From Streptomyces cellostaticus (GTDB taxonomy: Bacteria > Actinomycetota > Actinomycetes > Streptomycetales > Streptomycetaceae): a DNA stretch of 64,000 nt. Location: positions 253,463 through 317,462 of the forward strand of contig NZ_KQ948020.1 of assembly GCF_001513965.1 (NCBI RefSeq), given 5' to 3'. Of this stretch, positions 17,928-26,545 are shown one piece after another. The position numbers and the translations under genes are program-made. The notes under the pieces are model-generated. The model did no database searches. It saw only the letters and a program-made list of their open reading frames with translations, and was not told where the DNA came from. How positions within the stretch are numbered: the stretch's first letter is position 1; the number at the start of each line of letters is the position of its first letter.

Positions 17928-19355
17928 ATGGCCAAGGTCGGACGAGTCCTCGTAGCGCTCCTGATCGCGCTGCTGCCGGAGACGACGGCGACGGCCGTCG
18001 CCGAACCCGCTCCGCCGCCGTGGACGGGCAGTTGGGAGACGGCCCCCTCCGGCACCGCCGCCGCGCTGCCCGGTGCCGCCGTCCGCAACGTCGTCCACCT
18101 CAGCGTCGGCGGCACCGCCGTGCGGATCCGGCTCAGCAACCGGCTCGGCACCACGCCCCTGTACCTCGGCGCCGTCACGGTCGCGCTCCGGCGGGCCGCC
18201 GGGCCGGACGCCGTGCCCGGCACCCTGCACACCGCCACCTTCAGCGGCGCTCCGACGGCCACCGTCCCGCCGGGCCAGGACCTGCTCACCGACCCGGTAC
18301 CGCTGCCCGTACCGGCCGCCGCCGACCTGCTGGTCACCGTCCTCACCCCGGTCGACAGCGGCCCGGCCACCTACCACCGCACCGCCCTGCAGACCAGCTT
18401 CGTGGCCCGCGCCGGCACCGGCCACGCGGCCGACGAGGACGGCTCCGCGTACACCACGGCCATCAGTTCCTGGTACTACGTCACCGGCGTCGACGTCCTC
18501 GGCAGCGCCGCCGGCAGCATCGTCGCCTTCGGCGACTCCCTCACCGACGGCACCGGCTCCACCCCCGACACCAACCGCCGCTGGCCCGACCGGCTCGCCG
18601 AGCGCCTGAGCGGTGACCGGCTCGGCGTCCTCAACGCCGGAATCGCCGGCAACCGCCTGCTGCGCGACGGCGCCGGACCGAGCGCCCTGGCCCGCCTGGA
18701 CGCCGACGCCCTCGACCGGGCCGGGGTGCGGGTCCTGATCGTGCTGGAGGGCATCAACGACATCAAGGGCACCCCCGAGGCGACCGACCCCGCCGCCTTC
18801 GCCACCGCGTACCGCGCGCTCGTCGCCGGCGCCCACGCCCGGGGCATCCGGGTCGTCGGCGTCACCCTCACGCCGTACGGCGGCCATCCCGCTTACACCC
18901 TGGCCAGGGAGGCGGTCCGGCAACAGGTCAACGCGTTCATCCGCACCGGCGGCGCCTTCGACGCGGTCGCCGACGCCGATGCCGCCGTCCGCGACCCGGC
19001 CGCCCCCGAGCGCATCCTGCCCGGTTACGACCCCGGCGACCACCTGCACTTCAACGACACGGGCATGCGCGCGGTCGCCGACGCCGTGGCCCGCGCTCTG
19101 GTCGTCAGCCGGCCCGCATTTGCAGCGCCAGGGGCGCGGGGAACTGCGCGACCAGCCACGCACAACCCGCAGTCGGCCGCAAACAGCACCCCCGACGGAA
19201 CTCAGCCCCACACCACCGCCCCCACCCATGCCCCCGCGATCAGCAGACACGCGAAGAACTCGGCGAGCACGCTGGAGCCGCCCGAGCGCATCGTCGTGCG
19301 CAGCGCGGCCATCGCCTCGCCGTGCCGGCCGAGCCGCAGCCGCTCGTGCAGGTAG
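17928..19355 (+). CDS. secreted SGNH/GDSL-family hydrolase with aberrant C-terminal extension
   Basis: A secreted esterase/lipase-like protein with a signal peptide (residues 1-24, hydrophobic ALLIALLP core). A beta-rich N-terminal domain precedes the SGNH hydrolase domain: block I IVAFGDSLTDG with the nucleophile Ser, block II NAGIAGN, block III GINDI and block V DHLHFND with the catalytic Asp-His pair. A normal protein would end near ADAVARAL (about base 19105). Here the frame continues another 85 residues through an intergenic repeat and into the antisense of the DUF456 gene, stopping at 19355. The tail is Pro/Thr/Ser rich and unlikely to fold. GGAAGGG precedes the ATG. Confidence 0.88.
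   Translation: MAKVGRVLVALLIALLPETTATAVAEPAPPPWTGSWETAPSGTAAALPGAAVRNVVHLSVGGTAVRIRLSNRLGTTPLYLGAVTVALRRAAGPDAVPGTLHTATFSGAPTATVPPGQDLLTDPVPLPVPAAADLLVTVLTPVDSGPATYHRTALQTSFVARAGTGHAADEDGSAYTTAISSWYYVTGVDVLGSAAGSIVAFGDSLTDGTGSTPDTNRRWPDRLAERLSGDRLGVLNAGIAGNRLLRDGAGPSALARLDADALDRAGVRVLIVLEGINDIKGTPEATDPAAFATAYRALVAGAHARGIRVVGVTLTPYGGHPAYTLAREAVRQQVNAFIRTGGAFDAVADADAAVRDPAAPERILPGYDPGDHLHFNDTGMRAVADAVARALVVSRPAFAAPGARGTARPATHNPQSAANSTPDGTQPHTTAPTHAPAISRHAKNSASTLEPPERIVVRSAAIASPCRPSRSRSCR
19128..19175 (+). repeat. Streptomyces-type intergenic repeat (half palindrome)
   Basis: The sequence GGGGCGCGGGGAACTGCGCG followed by ACCAGCCACGCACAACC is a familiar short intergenic repeat of Streptomyces chromosomes. 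It is one arm of the element seen complete at 27441-27481. Here it lies inside the extended reading frame of the SGNH hydrolase. Confidence 0.6.
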
Positions 19356-19684
19356 ATGCCGGCCATGAAGCCGGGCAGCGCGCCCAGCACCGGGATCAGG
19401 AAGAAGCCGAGGAACGCGCCGACACCCGCGTACACGCCCATGCGGGGCGTCGCACCGCTCGCCCGCAGCCGGCGCGGCGGCAGCAGCCAGCGCACCACCA
19501 GGGACAGCAGCAGCACCGCGGTGGCCCCGACCAGGACACCCCAGGCCACCGGCTGCGGGTCCTGCAGCGCCCACCACAGGACCGCGGCCCACACCAGCCA
19601 CGACCCCGGCACCCCGGGCACCAGCACTCCGCACAGGCCGAGCGCCATCACCACGCCGACCAGCAGGAGTTCCCACGCTCCCAT
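19202..19684 (-). CDS. DUF456 family membrane protein
   Basis: A 160-residue membrane protein with about five hydrophobic segments (residues 5-30, 33-45, 48-68, 84-110 and 140-158) and the glycine-rich GVLVPGVPGSWLVW and FLIPVLGALPGFMAGIYLHE stretches characteristic of DUF456. The biochemical role of the family is unknown. The gene converges on the SGNH hydrolase gene, whose frame overlaps its 3' end by 154 bp in antisense. Start ATG 19684. Confidence 0.88.
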   Translation of the reverse strand: MGAWELLLVGVVMALGLCGVLVPGVPGSWLVWAAVLWWALQDPQPVAWGVLVGATAVLLLSLVVRWLLPPRRLRASGATPRMGVYAGVGAFLGFFLIPVLGALPGFMAGIYLHERLRLGRHGEAMAALRTTMRSGGSSVLAEFFACLLIAGAWVGAVVWG

Positions 19685-19720
19685 CTGCCCAGAGTGCCGG
19701 AGGACCGAAGAAGCCGCAGG

Positions 19721-20399
19721 TCAGCGTGAGCCTTCGCGGGACACCCAGCCCCGCTCGCAGGCCTGCCGGCCCCACTGCAACCGGGTCGTCAGGCCGGTCA
19801 GCGGCTGCACCGTGGCCAGGGAGCAGTCGGCGACCACCAGTCTGGTCGGCACCCGGTCCACCACCTGCACCTGCTCGTCCCGGCCGAGCGCGGCGGTCAG
19901 CTCGGTGAGCCCGTGCGGCAGGTCCAGCACCGAGCGCTCCACCACCACCCGGTAGCGCACCCCGCGCCCGGCCGCCTGCTCCTCCGCGTCGTTGTCCATC
20001 CCGGAGACCACCACCCGGTTTGCGGGTGACCAGCGCGCACACCTCCTCGGTGGCGCCCAGCTGGAGCCGGAGGAAGCGCTGTGCGAGCGCCGAGGCGCCG
20101 GTCACCACCTCCACCAGGTCGGTGCACCTCTGGCCAGGCGGCCGCCGCCCGGTACTCCCCGGCCGACAGCGCTGCAGTCGGCTCCGCCTTCTCCAGCTCG
20201 TGCCGCTGCCGGGTGAGCAGCGCGCCCAGAGCCACCCCGGGCGGCCCGGCCGGGCCGGGGACCGGGCCGCCAGACCCTGCCGCTCCAGCCTGCGCAGCGC
20301 GCGCTCGGTGTCCGGATCGGCCACCTCCGTGGCGCGCAGGGACACCAGCGCCCGGTACCCCGACCCGTGCGTCTCGTCCAGGCCTGTCGCTGCCGGCAT
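19721..20399 (-). pseudogene. broken TrmB/LuxR-like transcriptional regulator gene
   Basis: Pieces of one regulator protein lie in order on the minus strand but in different frames. GYRALVSLRATEVAD and TERALRRLERQGLAARS (wHTH region) are in one frame, GALLTRQRHELEKAE in a second, then DLVEVVTGASALAQRFL and LGATEEVCALVT back in the first, and finally VVSGMDNDAEEQAA to RVPTRLVVADCSLA in a third. At least three frameshifts and a deletion inside the helix-turn-helix are needed, and the usual C-terminal LuxR helix-turn-helix is missing. It is clearly decayed; the 97-codon open frame 19721-20014 is only its last intact piece. Confidence 0.75.
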
Positions 20400-20848
20400 C
20401 GACCCACGTCCCGGCCCTGAGAACCAGCCGTCCGCGCCCCGCGCCCCGGTGGAAACCGGCCATGGCACAAACCCGCGCCGCCCATCATCGTCCCTCTGCG
20501 CAGGCGGCAGCACCCGAGGACGCGCGGCCGTGTTCACGGCTCACAGCCGCGTCCCAGGAGACCAAGCCATCATCAGGCCATTCGGCCGGCGCCCTCGGCG
20601 GCACTGGTCGCAAGGGTCGGTGACCCGGGCCCGCACGTGCGCGAGCGCACGAAGGGGATGCGGGGCCGGGCCACTGCGGATGTCGCCGGGCGGTCCTCCC
20701 GTGGGGGGTGGGGCCGCCCGGCGGCCTTCTCCCTTCTCCCGTACGGGAGTTCGGGCTGTCCCTCGATGCGCCGTTCGGGGCGCGCTCGTGCGCCGGATTT
20801 TCCCGATGCCCCGTTTTCAACCGGCCCGTGCGGTGGACAATTAGGGGC
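20400..20848. other. 449-bp intergenic region
   Basis: No convincing gene. Open frames here are high-GC shadows without ribosome sites. A hairpin with perfect 9-bp arms GCCGGGCGG (20685-20693) and CCGCCCGGC (20714-20722) could be a weak terminator. The AT-richer stretch ending GGACAATTAGGGGC just before the next ATG probably holds the promoter of the downstream gene, which has little or no leader. Confidence 0.45.
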
Positions 20849-22234
20849 ATGAGCCAGCAGGGGGGTAGCCCCGCCCGTCATGAGGACGACTGGTGGGGAC
20901 AGCTGTACGACGACGACTCCACCGAGGACACGGGCCCCACGGCCGCGCCCGATTCCCTGGACGACCGCTTCGCCTCGGCGAAGAACGCGGTGACGGGGCG
21001 GCCCGGCGGGGCGGCGGTCCCGTCACAGCGAGCCGCGTCACCACCGATCACTCCGATCACTCCCACCACGTCCCCGCCGCCCGGTCCGACCGGAACCGGC
21101 ACCGCGTCGCCCCTGGGCACCGCGCCACCCAGGCAGCGCGCCCCCTGGGAACCCCCACCCCGCGAGCCCGCGACACCGCCGGCCTTCCCACCCGTGCCGG
21201 CCGAAGCCGCGGACCAGCCCTCCGCACCGGCCACCCCGCTCGACCTCCCGGCCCCACCCCCCTCCTCCCTCGACTACGTCGGCTCCGGACCCCCCACCTA
21301 CGACCCCGAGCCCACCGCTCTGCCCGCCGCCGACCCCGACGACCTCGGCGAACTGGTCTCAGACACCGTGCTGGACGGTGCCCGGTACGGGGCCTGCACG
21401 CTGCGGGCCGTGTCGTCGCGCGGGGACTCGGGGCGGTTCCGGGGCGAGCCGCGCCGGGACGCGCTGCTCACCGCACGGTTCGGGACGGGGGAGCAGGCGC
21501 TGCTCCTCGTCGCGATGGCGACCGGCGCGCGGGCCACACCGGGCGCGCATCTGGCGGCGGCCGAGGCCTGCCGGCTGATCGGGCAGGCCGTGGGCCGCAG
21601 TCATCGCAGGCTGGTCGAGGACGTCCGGGCCGCCCGGCGCGGTGAGCTGAAGTCCGGACTGCACCGTCTGACCGACCGCAGTCTCGGCAGACTGCGGGCC
21701 GACGCCGTCGAACAGGACCTGGACCCCGAGGAGTACACGGCGAGCCTGCGCTGTCTGCTGCTGCCCGCCGACCCGGACTGCCGCACCCGCGTGTTCTTCG
21801 GCGCGGGCGAAGGGGGCCTGTTCCGGCTGCGGAACGGCGAGTGGCAGGACATCGAGCCGCGCGTGTCCCCCGCCGACACCGCCGGCGGACCCGTCCTCGG
21901 CTTCGGCTCGTCGCCCGCCGAGACCCCGGAGGGCGACCGGCTCACCATGGACCTCGGCATCCCGACCCCGCCGAGCCCGTACGAGCCGGCCCCCGAGCCG
22001 CCCCGTGAACCCTTCCGCTTCCGCGCCTCGGTAGCCCGTCCGGGTGATGTGCTGGTGATGTGCACCGGCGGGCTCGCCGACCCGCTGCGCGGCGAGCCCG
22101 CCCTCTGCGCCTACCTGGCCCGGCGCTGGTCCAGCCCTACCGCGCCCGGCCTCGCCGCGTTCCTCGCGGACGTCCAGGTGCGGGTGAAGGGCTACGCCGA
22201 CGACCGTACGGCGGCGGCCGTGTGGGAGGCGTAA
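20849..22234 (+). CDS. PP2C-like protein, probable pseudophosphatase
   Basis: A 461-residue protein. The first 165 residues are a Pro/Thr-rich disordered region; the remainder has the PP2C fold in the form used by Streptomyces PP2C_2 proteins (RGDSGRFRGEPRRDALLTARFG leading into the core). Metal-site motifs are eroded: where active enzymes have VADGVG this protein has AMATGA, and TDGL is TGGLADPL. Only the final DDRTAAAVWE retains its acidic pair. Loss of the first metal aspartate predicts no phosphatase activity, so binding phosphoproteins or a partner is more likely. ATG 20849 is chosen; in-frame codons upstream to 20708 have no ribosome site. It reads alone. Confidence 0.82.
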   Translation: MSQQGGSPARHEDDWWGQLYDDDSTEDTGPTAAPDSLDDRFASAKNAVTGRPGGAAVPSQRAASPPITPITPTTSPPPGPTGTGTASPLGTAPPRQRAPWEPPPREPATPPAFPPVPAEAADQPSAPATPLDLPAPPPSSLDYVGSGPPTYDPEPTALPAADPDDLGELVSDTVLDGARYGACTLRAVSSRGDSGRFRGEPRRDALLTARFGTGEQALLLVAMATGARATPGAHLAAAEACRLIGQAVGRSHRRLVEDVRAARRGELKSGLHRLTDRSLGRLRADAVEQDLDPEEYTASLRCLLLPADPDCRTRVFFGAGEGGLFRLRNGEWQDIEPRVSPADTAGGPVLGFGSSPAETPEGDRLTMDLGIPTPPSPYEPAPEPPREPFRFRASVARPGDVLVMCTGGLADPLRGEPALCAYLARRWSSPTAPGLAAFLADVQVRVKGYADDRTAAAVWEA

Positions 22235-22304
22235 CCGCGGCCCCTGTGGATTGATGGAACGGGAGGGGGCGGATCCCGGGACACCGAAGGGGCAGCCGAC
22301 AGCC

Positions 22305-24047
22305 ATGGCCAAACAGAACGTCGCCGAACAGTTCGTCGACATCCTCGTCCGGGCCGGCGTGCGCCGCCTCTACGGCGTCGTCGGCGACAGCCTCAACCCG
22401 GTCGTGGACGCCGTCCGCCGCAACTCCGCCATCGACTGGATCCACGTACGCCACGAGGAGACCGCCGCTTTCGCGGCCGGCGCCGAGGCCCAGATCACCG
22501 GCAAGCTGGCCGCCTGCGCCGGCTCCTGCGGCCCGGGCAACCTGCACCTCATCAACGGCCTGTACGATGCCCACCGCTCCATGGCCCCGGTGCTCGCCCT
22601 CGCCTCGCACATCCCGGCCGGCGAGATCGGCCTCGGCTACTTCCAGGAGACCCACCCGGACCGGCTGTTCCAGGAGTGCAGCCACTACAGCGAGCTGATC
22701 TCCAGCCCGAAGCAGATGCCCCGGCTGCTGCAGACCGCCATCCAGCACGCGGTCGGCCAGAGCGGGGTGAGCGTGGTGTCCCTGCCGGGCGACATCGCCG
22801 CCGAACCCGCCCCGGACAAGGCCCCCGAGAGCGCCCTCGTCACCTCCCGGCCCACCGTCCGGCCCGGCGACGCCGAGATCGATCGGCTCGTGGAGATGAT
22901 CGACGCGGCAGGCAAGGTCACCCTCTTCTGCGGCAGCGGCACGGCGGGCGCGCACACCGAGGTCATGCGGTTCGCGGAGCGGATCAAGGCGCCCGTGGGA
23001 CACGCCCTGCGCGGCAAGGAGTGGATCCAGTACGACAACCCGTACGACGTCGGCATGAGCGGGCTGCTCGGCTACGGCGCCGCCTACGAGGCCACCCACG
23101 AGTGCGACCTGCTGATCCTGCTCGGCACCGACTTCCCGTACCACGCCTTCCTGCCGGACGACGTGCAGATCGCCCAGGTCGACGTACGGCCCGAGGTGCT
23201 CGGCCGCCGCTGCCGGCTCGACCTCGCCGTGTGGGGCGATGTCCGCGAGACGCTGCGCTGTCTGATCCCGCGGGTGCGGGAGAAGACCAGCCGGCGCTTC
23301 CTCGACAAGATGCTGAAGAAACACGCCGACGCGCTGGAGGGCGTGGTCAAGGCGTACACGCGCAAGGTCGACAAGCACATCCCGATCCACCCCGAGTACG
23401 TGGCCGCGGTACTGGACGAAGTCGCCGACGACCAAGCCGTCTTCACGGTGGACACCGGCATGTGCAATGTGTGGGCCGCCCGCTACCTCTCGCCCAACGG
23501 CCGTCGCCGGATCATCGGTTCCTTCTCGCACGGCTCGATGGCGAACGCGCTGCCCATGGCGATCGGCGCCCAGTTCACCGACCGGCGCCGACAGGTCGTC
23601 TCCCTGTCCGGCGACGGCGGATTCTCCATGCTGATGGGCGACTTCCTCACGCTGGTGCAGTACGACCTGCCGGTCAAGGTCGTGCTGTTCGACAACTCCT
23701 CCCTCGGCATGGTCGAGCTGGAGATGCTGGTGGCGGGCCTGCCCTCGTACGGCACCGCCAACACCAACCCCGACTTCGCCGCCGTCGCCCGCGCCTGCGG
23801 CGCCCACGGGGTGCGGGTGGAGAAGCCCAAGCAGCTCGCCGGGGCGCTCAAGGACGCCTTCCGGCACAAGGGGCCCGCCCTGGTGGACATCGTCACCGAC
23901 CCCAACGCGCTGTCCATCCCGCCGAAGATCAGCGCGGAGATGGTCACCGGGTTCGCGCTGTCGGCCTCGAAGATCGTGCTGGACGGCGGCGTCGGCCGCA
24001 TGCTCCAGATGGCCCGCTCCAATCTGCGCAACGTCCCCCGGCCCTGA
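22305..24047 (+). CDS. poxB: pyruvate dehydrogenase (quinone) / pyruvate oxidase, ThDP-dependent
   Basis: A 580-residue thiamine-diphosphate enzyme that decarboxylates pyruvate to acetate and passes electrons through FAD to the quinone pool. The N-terminal Pyr domain includes RHEETAAFAAGAEA with the catalytic glutamate and GVVGDSLNP. The central FAD/Rossmann domain covers about residues 190-330, and the C-terminal PP domain carries GDGGFSMLMGDF to FDNSS, the magnesium/ThDP motif. Length matches PoxB. The extreme C-terminus may make the lipid-activated contact. ATG 22305 is preferred, with GAAGGGG upstream; an ATG at 22254 is possible. Monocistronic. Confidence 0.92.
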   Translation: MAKQNVAEQFVDILVRAGVRRLYGVVGDSLNPVVDAVRRNSAIDWIHVRHEETAAFAAGAEAQITGKLAACAGSCGPGNLHLINGLYDAHRSMAPVLALASHIPAGEIGLGYFQETHPDRLFQECSHYSELISSPKQMPRLLQTAIQHAVGQSGVSVVSLPGDIAAEPAPDKAPESALVTSRPTVRPGDAEIDRLVEMIDAAGKVTLFCGSGTAGAHTEVMRFAERIKAPVGHALRGKEWIQYDNPYDVGMSGLLGYGAAYEATHECDLLILLGTDFPYHAFLPDDVQIAQVDVRPEVLGRRCRLDLAVWGDVRETLRCLIPRVREKTSRRFLDKMLKKHADALEGVVKAYTRKVDKHIPIHPEYVAAVLDEVADDQAVFTVDTGMCNVWAARYLSPNGRRRIIGSFSHGSMANALPMAIGAQFTDRRRQVVSLSGDGGFSMLMGDFLTLVQYDLPVKVVLFDNSSLGMVELEMLVAGLPSYGTANTNPDFAAVARACGAHGVRVEKPKQLAGALKDAFRHKGPALVDIVTDPNALSIPPKISAEMVTGFALSASKIVLDGGVGRMLQMARSNLRNVPRP

Positions 24048-24331
24048 ACGGGCCGACCGGAGCGATGGTTTCCGGCCAGATTCACGCCATGTGACGACCC
24101 GTCGGCCTCCGCCGCCGGACGGCCGTGCCCGGCCGGGATGGGGCGCGGGTGGCGTGGTAGGGCGGCCTTGGCGGGCCTGGCGCGGGTGCGGGGGAGCCGC
24201 AGGGGCGGCCGGGCGGCCGTACGGGCGTGGCCGAACAGACGGCCGTCGGGCGGACGCCCATGCGTGCCCACAGGACGGGTGGGCATGGATTCCCGTGAAC
24301 ATGTTCGACCAGGAGGGGCAGGTTCGGCAAC
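24048..24331. other. 284-bp intergenic region
   Basis: No supported gene. It contains GC-rich stretches around 24100-24220 and should hold the poxB terminator and the promoter of the ATPase gene, but no clean hairpin or promoter could be picked out. Confidence 0.4.
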
Positions 24332-24826
24332 ATGCGGGCGGGGGCCATGAAGAGGCAGGCGCGAGGGGGCGGTCCCATGGCCATCGGGGCCTCCTCGGTG
24401 AAGGCGGGGGAAGGGACCGACACCATCACGGATCGGGTGCATGCGCCCCAGCTCATGCGCAGGCTGGGGCGGGCGGACCTCAGGGCGGTGCCCGAGGCGC
24501 GCCGGGAGTTGCGCGAGCTGCTGCGGCACTGGGGCAAACCCGGCCGCTCGGACATAGCCGAACTGCTCACCAGTGAACTCGTCACCAACGCACTCGTGCA
24601 CACCGACGACGACGCCGTCCTGACCGCCGTCGTCTCACCGCACGGACTGCGCGTGGAGGTACGGGACTTCGTGGCCCGCAGGCCGCGCCCGTGCGCGCCG
24701 GACACGGGGGACGGCACCCACGGCCGGGGGCTGGTCCTGGTGCAGTCCCTCGCGGACGCCTGGGGCGTACGGCCGCACGGGGTGGGCAAGTCGGTGTGGT
24801 TCGAACTCGGCGCCGAGGCCGCCTGA
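24332..24826 (+). CDS. RsbW-like anti-sigma/ATP-binding protein (HATPase_c)
   Basis: A 164-residue cytoplasmic protein with a GHKL ATPase domain of the anti-sigma-factor serine-kinase type. The N box reads ELLTSELVTNALVHT (about residues 80-94), the G1 position is EVRDF and the G2 box is THGRGLVLV. Streptomyces have many such small ATPases that act in sigma-factor partner switching or stress and differentiation signalling; the partner is not next door. The start is uncertain: ATG 24332 follows AGGAGGGG at a long spacing, and ATG 24347 and 24377 are alternatives. An 18-bp terminator follows. Confidence 0.87.
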   Translation: MRAGAMKRQARGGGPMAIGASSVKAGEGTDTITDRVHAPQLMRRLGRADLRAVPEARRELRELLRHWGKPGRSDIAELLTSELVTNALVHTDDDAVLTAVVSPHGLRVEVRDFVARRPRPCAPDTGDGTHGRGLVLVQSLADAWGVRPHGVGKSVWFELGAEAA

Positions 24827-24862
24827 GGCCGTCCGGTGCCGGATGCGCAACAGATGCGGCAA

Positions 24863-24903
24863 CGGGGCGGGGGCGTGACCCGTGTGGTCACGCCCCCGCC
24901 CCG
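24863..24903. terminator. bidirectional terminator hairpin
   Basis: Perfect 18-bp arms, CGGGGCGGGGGCGTGACC and its complement, are separated by the five-base loop CGTGT. The hairpin lies between the convergent ATPase and DUF2637 genes, ideally placed to terminate both. Confidence 0.9.
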
Positions 24904-24918
24904 CGCTGAGCCGATGTC

Positions 24919-25962
24919 CTAGCCGAACTGCTGTTCAAGGTCCTTCAGCTTGCGCTCCAGGGAGTCCAGGCGCGGCAGGGCCATCGTGTCGTCCTCTGCG
25001 GTCAGGTCGACGGCGATCTGCTCAGCGCCCTTGCGGGCCGGCTGAAGGGAGGGCCGAGAGCGTACGGGCAGCTGCTCCGGCGCCGATATGGCAGGCTCCG
25101 CGGTGGCCTGGGCGGGGCCGCGCTCCACGGCCTGCACCTCGACCTGGCGGCCGACGGTGCGGCCGACGAAGCCGCGATGGCCCCGGCTGATGGCCTTGAG
25201 CTGGGCGCGCTCCACGCGCTGCTGGTCGCGCCGGCGCTGCCGCGCCTCCTCCTTCTGCCGCCGGTCGTCGCGGACCTCCTCGACGGCCTCGTCCAGGCTG
25301 CGCACGCCCTCCAGGAGCATCAGCGACCAGGCCCGGTAGGTCTCGCGGGGAGCCCGCAGCCAGCGCACGATACGGATCTGCGGCAGCGGACGCGGCACCA
25401 GGCCCTGCTCGCGCAGGGCGGCCCGGCGGGTCTGCTTCAGTGCGCGGTCGAACAGGACGGCCGCGGACAGCGACATGCCGGAGAAGAACTGCGGCGCGCC
25501 GTCGTGCCCCACGCCCCTCGGCGCGTGCACCCAGTTGAACCAGGCCGCGGCCGCGGCGAACAGCCATACGAGTATCCGGGAGCCGAGGGCCGCGTCACCG
25601 TGGCTGGCCTCGCGCACCGCGAGGACGGAGCAGAACATCGCCGCGCCGTCCAGGCCGAACGGCACCAGGTACTGCCAGCCGCCGGTCAGCCCGAGGTTCT
25701 GCTCGCCGAAGCCGACCAGGCCGTGGAAGGAAAGTGCGGCCGCCACCGCCGCACAGCAGAACAGAAGCACATAGGAGGCCGTGCCGTAGACGGCCTCTTT
25801 GCGTCTGCGGCGCTCCTCGCTGCGCTCCCACGAGTCGTCCGCGCCAGCGTTCTCCCCGGAGGAGCGCTTGCCGCGCGCGAGCACCGCCACCGCCGCCAGC
25901 ATGCCCAGGAGCAGTACGGCGCCGGGTAGCAGCCAGTTCAGCGATATGTCGGTCAGTCTCAT
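24919..25962 (-). CDS. DUF2637 family membrane protein
   Basis: A 347-residue protein with one N-terminal hydrophobic segment (about residues 10-31), a charged stretch and three to four further TM segments (about 60-80, 95-112, 130-145 and 160-178) containing FGLDGAAMFCSVLAVREAS and FNWVHAPRG, the pattern of actinobacterial DUF2637 (related to Spd plasmid-spread membrane proteins). The C-terminal 170 residues are cytosolic, very charged and predicted coiled coil, ending SLERKLKDLEQQFG. ATG 25962 has AGGGA six bases upstream. Its role is unknown; a DNA or division-site association is only a guess. Confidence 0.85.
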   Translation of the reverse strand: MRLTDISLNWLLPGAVLLLGMLAAVAVLARGKRSSGENAGADDSWERSEERRRRKEAVYGTASYVLLFCCAAVAAALSFHGLVGFGEQNLGLTGGWQYLVPFGLDGAAMFCSVLAVREASHGDAALGSRILVWLFAAAAAWFNWVHAPRGVGHDGAPQFFSGMSLSAAVLFDRALKQTRRAALREQGLVPRPLPQIRIVRWLRAPRETYRAWSLMLLEGVRSLDEAVEEVRDDRRQKEEARQRRRDQQRVERAQLKAISRGHRGFVGRTVGRQVEVQAVERGPAQATAEPAISAPEQLPVRSRPSLQPARKGAEQIAVDLTAEDDTMALPRLDSLERKLKDLEQQFG

Positions 25963-26545
25963 CAGGGGTCCCTTGCATTGGGATAGGGCGTAACGCCCGC
26001 CATAGTGGCCCACTCCCGACGGCCCTCAGGGGGTTTCGGGGCAAGAGGCCGCCATAAATATGAAAGGGGATGCCCAGGGCGGCGATCTGCTCGAACTGCC
26101 GCTTGAGGGGCGGGAGTTGAGTTCGAATAAGACTACCCGTACGGATGGTTCTTCGGAAAGTTCCTGTGACTGGTGAGGAAGTTGTGAAGTGGCTGTCCGG
26201 AGGCGGGCGGTCCGATCCCGACGATCCTAGAGGACGCGGCGCCGTGCTCGGGACCTGACGGACCATCAGGCAGGCGCGATGGCAGGGGTTTTGGCGATGC
26301 GAACGCTGTTGCAGGTGCCCGCGGGGTGGACCGCGCGGAACGTGCGCAGGCGGCGGTGCGGGGACCGCGGGGCGGTGATCGGCAGGCTGGTCGGCCAGGC
26401 GGTGCAGGGGTAATCGATTAGGCAAGGCTAGCCTTACTCATCCTTGGGGAAATTTGAACTGTCGCCTTGTGCGCCTAAGGTGCTTGACGGACAAGTAACA
26501 ACCCGCCGTTAATGACCCAAGTGCCGACCAGCCGGAGGAGGCCCC
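25963..26545. other. 583-bp intergenic region
   Basis: This divergent region between DUF2637 and GntR genes is AT-richer than the genes. It contains an iron-box-like site (26418-26436) and a TTGACG hexamer at 26484 that may be a promoter -35. A 44-codon basic open frame (26279-26413) has no good ribosome site and is not called. A long minus-strand frame (25595-26425) overlaps the DUF2637 gene and is a shadow. Confidence 0.45.
26418..26436. promoter_or_regulatory. iron-box-like operator (DmdR/IdeR/DtxR type)
   Basis: TTAGGCAAGGCTAGCCTTA matches the DtxR-family consensus TTAGGTTAGGCTAACCTAA at 15 of 19 positions and contains the perfect 12-bp palindrome AAGGCTAGCCTT. It lies 110 bp before the GntR gene. 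The half-sites suggest Fe2+-dependent repression. Confidence 0.6.

Noticed and set aside
20020..20844. Plus-strand open frame of 274 codons
   Set aside because: It is antisense to the broken regulator gene and has no motif or ribosome site.
26279..26413. 44-codon basic open frame before the iron box
   Set aside because: No convincing ribosome site and Arg-rich composition expected of random GC-rich DNA; kept only as a note.
25595..26425. Minus-strand open frame of 276 codons overlapping DUF2637
   Set aside because: It overlaps the well-supported DUF2637 gene in another frame and contains no domain or ribosome site.
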